A DNA stretch of 64,000 bases from Erwinia sp. SLM-02 (lineage in GTDB: Bacteria; Pseudomonadota; Gammaproteobacteria; Enterobacterales; Enterobacteriaceae), in the NCBI RefSeq assembly GCF_037450285.1, contig NZ_JAQISN010000003.1, positions 248,001 to 312,000 on the forward strand, written 5' to 3'. The notes beneath the pieces are model-generated. The model saw only the letters and a program-made list of their open reading frames with translations, was not told the DNA's origin and did not search any database. The translations under genes and the position numbers were made by a program. Positions 43,157-51,988 of the stretch are shown in pieces (position 1 is the first letter of the stretch; the number at the start of each line of letters is the position of its first letter).

Positions 43157-44386
43157 GTGTCGTCATTTGATTATCTGAAAACCGCCATTCGTCAGCAGGG
43201 CTGCACGCTGCAGCAGGTTGCTGACGCCAGCGGCATGACCAAGGGCTACCTCAGCCAGCTGCTGAATGCCAAAATCAAAAGCCCCAGCGCGCAAAAGCTG
43301 GAGGCGCTGCACCGCTTCCTCGGGCTGGAGTTTCCGCGCCGTGAAAAAACCATTGGCGTGGTGTTTGGCAAATTTTATCCCCTGCATACCGGCCATATAT
43401 ATCTGATCCAGCGTGCCTGCAGCCAGGTGGATGAGCTGCATATTATTATGGGCTACGATGAGCCGCGCGACAAAAAGCTGTTTGAAGACAGCGCGATGTC
43501 GCAGCAGCCCACCGTAAGCGATCGCCTGCGCTGGCTGTTACAGACCTTCAAATACCAGAAAAATATCCGCATTCACGCGTTCAATGAAGAGGGGATGGAA
43601 CCTTATCCTCACGGCTGGGACGTCTGGAGCGAGGGCGTGCGCGCCTTTATGGACGATCGTGGCATTGTGCCGGATCGGATCTATACCAGTGAAGAGGCGG
43701 ATGCCCCGCAGTTTAAGGCTCATCTGAATGTGGATACGGTGGTGATCGATCCGCAGCGGTCCTTTATGAGCATCAGCGGTGGGCAGATCCGCCAGGATCC
43801 GTTCCGCTACTGGGAATATATTCCAACCGAGGTGAAGCCGTTCTTCGTGCGTACCGTGGCGATCCTCGGCGGGGAGTCCAGCGGGAAATCGACGCTGGTC
43901 AACAAGCTGGCGAACATCTTCAACACCACCAGCGCCTGGGAGTTTGGCCGCGATTATGTTTTCTCGCACCTGGGCGGCGATGAGATGGCGCTGCAGTATT
44001 CCGACTACGACAAAATCGCCCTTGGGCAGGCACAGTACATTGATTTTGCGGTGAAATACGCTAACAAGGTCGCCTTTATCGATACCGACTTTGTGACGAC
44101 TCAGGCGTTCTGTAAGAAGTATGAAGGCCGTGAACACCCCTTCGTGCAGGCGTTGATCGATGAGTACCGCTTCGATCTGGTGATCCTGGTGGAGAACAAC
44201 GTGCCGTGGGTGGCCGACGGCCTGCGCAGCCTGGGTAGCTCTGTCGATCGTAAAGAGTTTCAGGAGCTGCTGGTGTCGATGCTGAATGAGAACGGCATCA
44301 GCTATGTGCACGTGGAGCAGGATAACTACGACGAGCGCTTCCTGCGCTGCGTGGATCTGGTTAAGGCGATGCTGGGCGCGCAGTAA
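43157..44386 (+). CDS. nadR: NAD regulator/NMN adenylyltransferase/ribosylnicotinamide kinase
   Basis: 409 aa (E. coli 410). Three parts: helix-turn-helix (about 1-60, LQQVADASGMTKGYLSQLLN), NMN adenylyltransferase (about 63-225, GKFYPLHTGHIYLIQ and ISGGQIR) and nicotinamide riboside kinase (about 230-400, Walker A GGESSGKST). It represses NAD synthesis genes and salvages nicotinamide riboside. Start is GTG 43157 (SSFDYLKTAIRQQGC), behind a perfect aggagg. Confidence 0.97.
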   Translation: MSSFDYLKTAIRQQGCTLQQVADASGMTKGYLSQLLNAKIKSPSAQKLEALHRFLGLEFPRREKTIGVVFGKFYPLHTGHIYLIQRACSQVDELHIIMGYDEPRDKKLFEDSAMSQQPTVSDRLRWLLQTFKYQKNIRIHAFNEEGMEPYPHGWDVWSEGVRAFMDDRGIVPDRIYTSEEADAPQFKAHLNVDTVVIDPQRSFMSISGGQIRQDPFRYWEYIPTEVKPFFVRTVAILGGESSGKSTLVNKLANIFNTTSAWEFGRDYVFSHLGGDEMALQYSDYDKIALGQAQYIDFAVKYANKVAFIDTDFVTTQAFCKKYEGREHPFVQALIDEYRFDLVILVENNVPWVADGLRSLGSSVDRKEFQELLVSMLNENGISYVHVEQDNYDERFLRCVDLVKAMLGAQ

Positions 44387-44457
44387 AGGCGACAGGTGCT
44401 GTAAACGTTTCCTGCTGCAACCGACTGCGGTGGAAGGGCGTCACTGCTGCCGTAAAT

Positions 44458-44487
44458 TCTCTCTACCGCACTGTAACGGTGGAGAGA
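44458..44487 (+). terminator. hairpin downstream of nadR
   Basis: An 11-bp stem with one G-T pair (TCTCTCTACCG with CGGTGGAGAGA) and an 8-base loop, 71 bp behind nadR. No T run follows, so intrinsic termination is uncertain. The rest of 44387-44581 shows nothing else. Confidence 0.35.
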
Positions 44488-44581
44488 GACGGATTGCGCA
44501 TCATGATGCACTTGTCACTGAGCCCGGCATCAAGCTATCGAGCGGCAATCGGTGCGATCCGGATGCTGACCCCGCCGAGAC

Positions 44582-45583
44582 TCAATACACAATCACCACT
44601 TTGCCGCGCATATGGCCTTCCAGCACCAGCTGGTGGGCTTCGGTCAGCGTTTCCACGCTCAGGCCATGCAGCGTTTTACTGAGTGAGGTGGTAATTTTTC
44701 CCTCATCCAGCAGTGCAGCTGTCGCCTCCAGAATCTCGCCCTGGCGGGCAATATCGTCGGTGGTGAACATGCTGCGGGTGTACATAAACTCAAAATGCAG
44801 CGCCGCGCTTTTCAGCTTCAGCTGATCCATGCTCAGCGGTTTCTCGTTTTCCACAATGGTACAAATCTGACCCTGCGGCGCGACGATCTGGCTCATGGCG
44901 TCCCAGTGTCCGTCGGTGTCGTTCAGGCAGAAGATATAATCCACGTATTTAAGGCCGTGTTTCGCCAGCTCCGCCGCCATATCTTTGTAATCAATGACCA
45001 GGTCGGCTCCGCGATCCTGACACCACTGCGCGGAATCCGGGCGTGAAGCGGTGGCGATCACTTTCACTTTGCTGTGCAGTTTAGCAAACGGGATCGCCAG
45101 CGATCCCACTCCGCCCGCGCCGCCGACGATCAGCAGCGTTTTGCCTTCTGCGGCCCTGTCGATCTGCAGACGATCGAACAGGCCTTCCCACGCGGTCAGC
45201 GCGGTCAGTGGGATCGCCGCCGCCTGTGCCCAGTCCAGTTGGCGCGGTTTGTGGCCGGTGATGCGAGCGTCAACCAGCTGCCGGGTGGCGTTGCTGCCGG
45301 GGCGAGTGATATCACCGGCGTAGTAAACCTCATCGCCGATGCTAAAGCCGGTGACCTTGCTGCCAACGGCCAGCACAACGCCGCTGGCGTCCCAGCCGAG
45401 AATGCGCGGCTGCTGCAGGCCGTTTTTCTGCGCACCCTTGTGCACTTTGGTATCCACCGGGTTAACCGAAACGGCCTTCACGTCCACCAGCAGATCGTAC
45501 TCGCCTGGCGCAGGCTGCGGCTGTTGAATTTCAATAAACTGCTGAGGGTTTTCCGGGTTAATGGCAATCGCTTTAATGGTCAT
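44582..45583 (-). CDS. zinc-type alcohol dehydrogenase-like oxidoreductase (MDR, quinone reductase group)
   Basis: 333 aa. The medium-chain dehydrogenase fold is seen: N-terminal GroES-like domain (SVNPVDTKVHKG, ILGWDASGVV), then nucleotide-binding VGGAGGVGSLAIPFAK. The catalytic-zinc ligands of true alcohol dehydrogenases are absent, as usual in the ZADH2/YhdH-like quinone reductases that use NADPH. Divergent from a LysR gene 98 bp away, which probably controls it. Confidence 0.88.
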   Translation of the reverse strand: MTIKAIAINPENPQQFIEIQQPQPAPGEYDLLVDVKAVSVNPVDTKVHKGAQKNGLQQPRILGWDASGVVLAVGSKVTGFSIGDEVYYAGDITRPGSNATRQLVDARITGHKPRQLDWAQAAAIPLTALTAWEGLFDRLQIDRAAEGKTLLIVGGAGGVGSLAIPFAKLHSKVKVIATASRPDSAQWCQDRGADLVIDYKDMAAELAKHGLKYVDYIFCLNDTDGHWDAMSQIVAPQGQICTIVENEKPLSMDQLKLKSAALHFEFMYTRSMFTTDDIARQGEILEATAALLDEGKITTSLSKTLHGLSVETLTEAHQLVLEGHMRGKVVIVY

Positions 45584-45681
45584 ACTGTTCTCCTTAGTGA
45601 GTTAACACCAGTGTAGAAGCTCAGCGCGATGATGATAAGATGGACAATAATGCACTCAGTGTTCTTCTCAGGTGAACAATC

Positions 45682-46575
45682 ATGTTCAGGCAGCTTCAGG
45701 ATATGGCGCTTTTTGCGCTGGTGGCCGAATGCGGCAGCTTTACCGCGGCGGCGAAACGAGCGGGGCTGCCGAAATCCAGCGTCAGCCAGCGCATCAGCCA
45801 GCTCGAGCAGGCGCTGGGCCTGCGCTTGCTTAACCGCACGACCCGTCAGCTGAGTCTGACCTTTGCCGGCGAACGCTATCTGGTTCACTGCCAGGAGATG
45901 ATGCAGGCCAGCGAACGTGCCGGGCAGGCCATTGAACGCCTGCGGGAGAATCCCAGCGGTCGTCTTCGCATCACTTCCCCGGCCGGGATTGGTGCAACGC
46001 TGCTTGCGCGGTTTAACGCGGCGTTTCAGCTGGCCTATCCTGATGTCACGCTGGAAGTGCTGGTTTCCGACCAGATCCGCGATCTTGTCCAGGAGGGATT
46101 TGATATCGCATTGCGCACCGGTCAGCCGCAGGATTCATCGCTGATAGGCCGCCGGATCGGCTACTGTGAGCGCCTGCTGGTGGCCTCGCCCGAGTATCTC
46201 TCTCATCATGTGCCGCTGCGCGAGCCTGCCCAACTCTCCGAGCACCGCTGTATTGCCCATCATGCCTGGAGTGAATGGGGCCTGAAACGTGGAGATGACT
46301 ATTATCGCTGGCTGCTTCCGCCCACCCATATGACCGATAATCTGGTTTATGCCCGCGAGTGTGCGATAAATCATGCCGGCATTACGCTGCTGCCGCGCTT
46401 TTTGACGGAAGAGGCAATAAATTCAGGGTGCCTGAAACGGGTGTTACCCGAGTGGGAAGTGGAGGGGAATGAATTATGGCTGGTATATCCGGGACGTAAG
46501 CTTAATACGCCTGCGCTGGCTTCGTTTATCGAATTCGCCATGCGTTCTGAGGTATTCAGATCTTTCTATCTATAA
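45682..46575 (+). CDS. LysR-family transcriptional regulator
   Basis: 297 aa. HTH at about 5-62 (MALFALVAECGSFTAAAKRA, SSVSQRISQLEQALGLRLLN), followed by a substrate-binding domain (about 90-292, RLRITSPAGIGATLL). Divergently oriented to the oxidoreductase gene, the usual LysR arrangement, so it likely senses that enzyme's substrate or an electrophile. It converges on the tpsA gene, with a shared short gap. Confidence 0.9.
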   Translation: MFRQLQDMALFALVAECGSFTAAAKRAGLPKSSVSQRISQLEQALGLRLLNRTTRQLSLTFAGERYLVHCQEMMQASERAGQAIERLRENPSGRLRITSPAGIGATLLARFNAAFQLAYPDVTLEVLVSDQIRDLVQEGFDIALRTGQPQDSSLIGRRIGYCERLLVASPEYLSHHVPLREPAQLSEHRCIAHHAWSEWGLKRGDDYYRWLLPPTHMTDNLVYARECAINHAGITLLPRFLTEEAINSGCLKRVLPEWEVEGNELWLVYPGRKLNTPALASFIEFAMRSEVFRSFYL

Positions 46576-46579
46576 CGTG

Positions 46580-46613
46580 AAAAAAGGGCGGCCACTGTGG
46601 GCCGTCCCCCGTT
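46580..46613 (-). terminator. intrinsic terminator of tpsA
   Basis: On the minus strand GGGACGGCC pairs with GGCCGCCC (one bulged A) and is followed by a run of six T. It lies in the 41-bp gap between the convergent lysR and tpsA genes. Confidence 0.75.
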
Positions 46614-46616
46614 AAC

Positions 46617-49600
46617 TTATTTTCTGATTATTGTTTTTTTGCCGTAAACAGACGGTTGGAAATACCGATTGTAAGCAGATATGTAGCTGTAATTACCCAG
46701 GATATAGGTCAAGTTTCCGTAGAAAGTATGCTCCGTGTAATAGGCATCAGTGGAGATATTCCCCGGCGTTGTGAAGACCGTATCACCCATCACGGTGAGT
46801 TCAGACGGCAGGCTAATGCCGGGTTTACCTGCCGTTACGGATAGTTTACCAGAAACGCTAAGATTATTGTTGATGGCAGCTTTTTTCGCGGCGTTGATAG
46901 TCAATGATTTGTGATTGGCATAATCATAATCATCAAAAATATTTCTTTCTCCAAGGTAAACGCTGCCATTCTTTGAGGTCAACGTGGTGCCTTGCTTATT
47001 TATACTTTTGCCATAGTGGATGTCATTGTTTGCGGTTACCGCAACATTGACACTGGCTGAAGATGAGTCAATATTAACACTATCCGCATTGATTTCGGCA
47101 CGAACGGTAGGGCTATTCGTGCTGCCTGGGAAGGACATATACATTGGATCGAATGCCTTAATTGATACGTTATCCTTAGCGGTAATTTTCACATCGGACA
47201 TGGTCCATAAGCTATCCAGAGTGACGTTTTTCGCAGTGATCAGGGCATTGCCATTTTTTGAATAAAAGCCATCAAAGTTTGTGATAACTCCACCAAGATT
47301 AATATCATTTTCCACCTGAAGATTAACGTTACGGCCGTGGATGCTGCTGCGATCTTGTGGTATCCACCAATATTCTCCTGGCGAAGAACCTGATAAAAGG
47401 TTGTTCGATTCCATATTGATATCACCATCTACCACCATTCTTTTAGTGAGAGTAATATCACCCTGTGTTTTTACGTTAGCATTCCCCATGATGTCAGAAG
47501 CGCCAAGGGTAATATTTCCCGTAATTGCTGATGGCTCGCCAATGGTATTAAGATGGGCATTTCCCTTAACATCTAACTGCCCCAGTGAAATATTTTCTGC
47601 GGTGACGTTAAGATTGTTTTTATTCTCATTATTTGGCTTGGCATTCGATTTTGATTTACCACCGACCTCGATGAACGGTAAGTCGATGTCTTTTTTTGCA
47701 TGTAACGTCATGTTGCCATACGTTGTCAGCATGTTCATATCATCTCCCCATTGACTTTTAGAGAGGATATTATTGCCGGAAATTTTGATGTCTTTATCAG
47801 CCGTGAACGCTCCTTTGAGGATGACGTCTTCGGCCGCGGTGATATTGCTATTTCCCAAAACGTGGCTGTTATGCAGCAGGGAAACGTTCTTATCCCCGTT
47901 TAAATTAAGATCGCCAGTAATATATGAGCCATTATCTAAAGAGATATCTTCTGTGTTTGACAGACTCAACGATCCAAGATCGGCATGAACGACATCAATA
48001 CGGTTTTTCCCTGCGCTAAAATCATAGTCTGCACCGTTCAGGTCGAGTTTAGCTGCTGAGATGCTTGCAGACGCGCTTTCTGTGGCATTGTTGACTGTAT
48101 ACATAGCCAGGCTGTCGGCCTGCGTATTGCCGGAAAGCTTAATGTCTTTGCCCCAATAGTTGATTTCTTTGGCTATATTGCTGGCATCTTTATTCTGCAG
48201 GATCGAAGCACCGCTCGATATCGTAATGTGATCAGATACAATATCTGCATTCTGTTTCAGATCTGAAGTGGTATATAGCTGGGCCCGATTCTTCATATTG
48301 ATTTTTGCACCGACAGACTGATTAATCTGCCGTGCATTAACCTGAAGGCTGTCACCCTTCATCTGGCCGTTGATATTGACAGCTTTATCACTATTTAACG
48401 TCAGATTGCCGTAGTCCACTTCAGCATTATTGACGTTAATATGACCTTCGTCATTCTGAATTCCTAATGAATTTCCACTTTTAGCAACGGCTTCTATCAG
48501 ACCGGCACTCACCACACCTTTTTCGTTACGGATCTGATTTTCAGTTTTTACCGAGGTATCAGCGATGTCAATATTTTTACCTGGTGTGCGGGCATACACC
48601 TTAACATCACTGGAAAACTCTGACTGGTTACCTGCTGCCGTAGTCAAAACGTTGTCGGCGGAGATTGCAGTGGTTCCTCTTTTAGATTCGATACGGCCAA
48701 CTTTAACATACCCATTTTCGTGGGTACTGCTCAGTATGGTAGACTCTGCGCTAAGTTCAGTCCCATCGCTTACGTTAACATTCTTACCGACAGCTTCGAT
48801 TCTCCTGGCATAATGAGCGTTTACCCGTCCGCCAAGGTTAACATCACCGTTGGTAGAGAGGGAAACACCGCCATCAAGAATATTCTGGAAGCCTCTTGCC
48901 TCCAGTACGCCGGTATTATTAATAACGCCGCGCGTTAAGGTATCCGTAGCCCAGGCAGTGAGAGTCACGTTGCCCCGGTCAGACACGATAATTCCGCCGT
49001 TATTAATCAATGCATTCAGGCTGCCTTTATTCACCTTAACGGACATTTTACCCATTTCCGGGAAGTACAGAGTAATATCACTTCCTGAAGCGAGGGCAGC
49101 GCCTCCGGACTGGGTCCTGATCGTGCCGTTATTCGTCACTTCACCGGCGCCCAACATGGCAACGGCATCTGCGGCGTTAATATTACCTTCGTTAACGACC
49201 TTGCCTTTTCCGGTTCCTTTCAGATTAATGTTTCCATTAATAAAATCTTTGTTGCTGATATCCAGAGAGGAGGCAATCAGACTCCCGACGTTTATTGATG
49301 AACCTTTACTGATCAGCACCCCGTTAGGGTTGACAATAAACACCTTACCATTTGCATTCAAGGCACCAGCAATCACCGTTGGATCAATGCTATTGATTTT
49401 GTTGAGAACGGCAGCGTTTGCATTAGGCTGTTTAAAATTCAGGTTTTCATTTTTCCCGACGTTCATGTTGTTCCAGTTAACAATCATTTTGTCAGTATTT
49501 TGCTGAACATTTACCTGATTTCCATTTTTGATAATGTTGCCTGAACCGGAAACCACGGTACCCGTACCTACGGCGCTTGCTCCACCAACAAACGATAGCG

Positions 49601-49646
49601 CGACGGCTAAAGCAAGCGGTCTGATTACTGCATTTTTGTTTTCCAT
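46617..49646 (-). CDS. TpsA-type secreted filamentous exoprotein/adhesin
   Basis: 1009 aa. Signal peptide (NAVIRPLALAVALSFVGGAS AVG region) then a TPS secretion domain (about 30-280) with the hallmarks VNWNNMNVGKNENLNF, NKINSIDPTVIAGALNANGK and VNPNGVLIS. The rest is long runs of short beta-strand repeats with many N, S, D and G, as in a right-handed beta helix. I see no cysteine in the whole protein, no RGD, no VENN pre-toxin motif and no nuclease-like C-terminus, so an adhesin is more likely than a CDI toxin. AT-rich relative to neighbours. It lies 52 bp behind tpsB. Confidence 0.9.
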   Translation of the reverse strand: MENKNAVIRPLALAVALSFVGGASAVGTGTVVSGSGNIIKNGNQVNVQQNTDKMIVNWNNMNVGKNENLNFKQPNANAAVLNKINSIDPTVIAGALNANGKVFIVNPNGVLISKGSSINVGSLIASSLDISNKDFINGNINLKGTGKGKVVNEGNINAADAVAMLGAGEVTNNGTIRTQSGGAALASGSDITLYFPEMGKMSVKVNKGSLNALINNGGIIVSDRGNVTLTAWATDTLTRGVINNTGVLEARGFQNILDGGVSLSTNGDVNLGGRVNAHYARRIEAVGKNVNVSDGTELSAESTILSSTHENGYVKVGRIESKRGTTAISADNVLTTAAGNQSEFSSDVKVYARTPGKNIDIADTSVKTENQIRNEKGVVSAGLIEAVAKSGNSLGIQNDEGHINVNNAEVDYGNLTLNSDKAVNINGQMKGDSLQVNARQINQSVGAKINMKNRAQLYTTSDLKQNADIVSDHITISSGASILQNKDASNIAKEINYWGKDIKLSGNTQADSLAMYTVNNATESASASISAAKLDLNGADYDFSAGKNRIDVVHADLGSLSLSNTEDISLDNGSYITGDLNLNGDKNVSLLHNSHVLGNSNITAAEDVILKGAFTADKDIKISGNNILSKSQWGDDMNMLTTYGNMTLHAKKDIDLPFIEVGGKSKSNAKPNNENKNNLNVTAENISLGQLDVKGNAHLNTIGEPSAITGNITLGASDIMGNANVKTQGDITLTKRMVVDGDINMESNNLLSGSSPGEYWWIPQDRSSIHGRNVNLQVENDINLGGVITNFDGFYSKNGNALITAKNVTLDSLWTMSDVKITAKDNVSIKAFDPMYMSFPGSTNSPTVRAEINADSVNIDSSSASVNVAVTANNDIHYGKSINKQGTTLTSKNGSVYLGERNIFDDYDYANHKSLTINAAKKAAINNNLSVSGKLSVTAGKPGISLPSELTVMGDTVFTTPGNISTDAYYTEHTFYGNLTYILGNYSYISAYNRYFQPSVYGKKTIIRK

Positions 49647-49698
49647 AACATTCCCTTTGTGCTTATAGTAAAGGCATTTCCTGTCTAAAATTCTGCTT

Positions 49699-51411
49699 TT
49701 AGAAGTTAATGCCTGTGGTTATCCAACCTGTGGATTTATTCTGCGGCACGAGATGTTCATCCTTTCCCTGCCGCCATGCGTAGCTGGCATTAATAAAGAA
49801 CCAGCTGTTAAATTGATAATTCAACCCCACGCCATAACCCTTGAGCACAATTTTTTGCGTTGAGGGGGCAAATTTTTGAATTTTGCCTTTGCCGTAATCG
49901 TAGAAAAGACTCAGGCTGGCGTTCTCGAACCAGGGCAGCGTCAAGTTCAGCGCGGGGGAGGCTACCCATCCGCTGTCTACGCTGGCAGCCGAGTTGCTGT
50001 ATGCCCGAACGGCGTAGGGGCCGCCCAGCGACATTTGTTCAGCGCCGTCCAGATTTTTACTGGTCTGCTGCCCCGAAAAATTCAGGGTGAAGTTAATGCG
50101 GGGATAAAGCGCCTGAATAAAGGAGGCATTTTCATTCAGTTTAACGAAACGCCCCCTTGTATTATTGCCATTCCAGTCATCCAGATTGCTTAATCGCCCA
50201 ATGGACGGGGAGAGTTGATACTGCAAAACATTCGGTCTGTTCCACAGCTCGCCCTGATTATCACCGGACAGCTGTAATGATAATACCGGGGCGTGGCGGA
50301 TGTTTTTCATCCCCCAGAACTTGTCCTGCATACGTTTATAGTCAAACGTAGCGCCAAGGTTGATCGTCCTTTTCTCACGGCGTAACAGGGTCCAGCTGCT
50401 ATAAAGAGAGGCGACATCGGCATAGCCATCGCCCAGGCCATGTAACACCGGACCGCCAAGCCGATAGCTCACGCGAGATACGGCAGCACCCAAACGCCAT
50501 CCTTTCAGGTTAACCGGGGCATCATAGGACAAACGGCCTATCAGCGTATTACCGTGCTTACTGTCATTGTTTGTCTGGAGAAAGTCCGGTGCGGCATAGG
50601 CCAGAGCCTGAAACCTGTCCCCTGTTCCTGTCGGGCTGTTGACGTTGAGCTGCAGTCCCAGACGACTGCGTCCGCTGGAAAGTGAACCCATATTGTCAAA
50701 CAGCACCGTGCCGTTGATACGCGGCGCGGGAGTGAGATCAAGGGCCAATATACTGCCGCCGGCTTCGTTACCCGCGCTAAGAAATGAGGAAAGGTTTTCC
50801 ACGCCAGGCAGATCGGAAATGCGTGACATGGACGCCTCTACGGCTTTAATTTTATCCTTCAGCGCGTACATCTGAGCAACGTAGCGGTTAACCGTTTTAT
50901 CATTGACCAGCGAGCTGTTCTGATTAATCCGGATGGCTTCAATATGGCCATGCATGATGTTAATTGTTATGATTCCATTCTGCATCTTCTGCTCTGGAAT
51001 ATAGGCGTAACTTAACCTATCACCGTGCTTCTGAAGCAGGCTGGTAATATTGATAGCAAGATTCTTTAGTGCGGGAAACGTCATTTTTTTATTTTTGTAA
51101 CGATCAACTAACTGTTGAACATCACTTTTTGCTTTTTCCGTTACATTCTTAACAACAACTTCAGATATAAATATGGATGGCCCCCCTTCCACTTCCTCGA
51201 TCTGATTCTCAGTCGGCGGGGTCAGCTTTTCCGTATTTTTTGTAGGTAAAGGGGGCGGCGTGGTTAATACGGGGTTATTCTGTAATAACTGACCACTAAC
51301 AGAACCAACTTCAGCCGAACTGTACTGAAATGGATGTGAAATTAGCGTTAACGCAAGCAGTCCGGCTTTACGTTTGATAAAAGGGGAAGAGACAAAAAAT
51401 CTTTCCTTCAT
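49699..51411 (-). CDS. TpsB outer-membrane transporter (ShlB/FhaC/HecB family)
   Basis: 570 aa. After a signal peptide and a proline-rich linker (TPPPLPTKNTEKLTPPTENQ) come POTRA domains (about 75-235) and a C-terminal 16-strand barrel. The family motif for the barrel lid loop is seen as RAYSNSAASVDSGW (VRAY…) and the last residue is Phe (TTGINF), needed for BAM insertion. It should secrete and help fold the TpsA product. Order tpsB-tpsA in one transcript. Confidence 0.92.
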   Translation of the reverse strand: MKERFFVSSPFIKRKAGLLALTLISHPFQYSSAEVGSVSGQLLQNNPVLTTPPPLPTKNTEKLTPPTENQIEEVEGGPSIFISEVVVKNVTEKAKSDVQQLVDRYKNKKMTFPALKNLAINITSLLQKHGDRLSYAYIPEQKMQNGIITINIMHGHIEAIRINQNSSLVNDKTVNRYVAQMYALKDKIKAVEASMSRISDLPGVENLSSFLSAGNEAGGSILALDLTPAPRINGTVLFDNMGSLSSGRSRLGLQLNVNSPTGTGDRFQALAYAAPDFLQTNNDSKHGNTLIGRLSYDAPVNLKGWRLGAAVSRVSYRLGGPVLHGLGDGYADVASLYSSWTLLRREKRTINLGATFDYKRMQDKFWGMKNIRHAPVLSLQLSGDNQGELWNRPNVLQYQLSPSIGRLSNLDDWNGNNTRGRFVKLNENASFIQALYPRINFTLNFSGQQTSKNLDGAEQMSLGGPYAVRAYSNSAASVDSGWVASPALNLTLPWFENASLSLFYDYGKGKIQKFAPSTQKIVLKGYGVGLNYQFNSWFFINASYAWRQGKDEHLVPQNKSTGWITTGINF

Positions 51412-51912
51412 AAAACATTCCCTGTAAATACATCAAAACAAGAAGATAGTTAAAACACCCCTTTATAGTAAAAATGCGTTTTGTATATCGCATGCCTTTA
51501 AGTGAGTGGGGCATGTTATTTAACGATCCTCAAGACAAGAATGTTAAATCAAGTCAATTAACAACACAATAGCTATATTGCCAATAAATTTGAAGCTCTA
51601 AAAAATAAGGAATATCACTAAAGAGATTTGCGATAAATTATCGCTTATTAAATTCAACGGCAGGAGGCTGAGGCTTATCATAAATGCCGTGGGAACTCGC
51701 ATATTATTCTTTTTTTGTGGTGAAAATTCGCTGAGGTAAAGATGATTACATCGCATAACCTGCAGGAGCCACCTCCGGCGATACGGTAAATTATTAAGAT
51801 AATACTTACCATACTTAAACAGACTTTCACTTTTACAAAGTGAAAACGCGTAATAAATTTTTTTATAGGCGGATAGTCAGTAGAAAATGCAGGATGTTAC
51901 CGGGACCGATAA
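51412..51912 (-). promoter_or_regulatory. AT-rich upstream region of tpsBA
   Basis: About 500 bp with no supportable gene and strikingly low GC. A minus-strand TACTAT/TATAAA cluster near 51463-51470 could be the tpsB -10 region, 50 bp before the start codon. No known operator was recognised. Such AT-rich leaders of acquired adhesin genes are typical H-NS targets (inference). Confidence 0.4.
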
Positions 51913-51942
51913 GAAAAAAGCCACGGTCACAGACGGTGGCTT
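51913..51942 (-). terminator. intrinsic terminator of ettA
   Basis: On the minus strand AAGCCAC/GTGGCTT with a C-C mismatch and three more pairs above it, loop TGT, followed by a T run. 46 bp behind the ettA stop. Confidence 0.8.
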
Positions 51943-51988
51943 GAGGGGGATGAAACAGCAGATTCTGCAGGAATCTGCTGATTTAACC

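Noticed and set aside
46617..49646. TpsA as a contact-dependent inhibition (CdiA) toxin
   Set aside because: It is only 1009 residues, has no VENN or equivalent pre-toxin motif, no toxin-like C-terminus and no small immunity gene behind it; a terminator follows at once.
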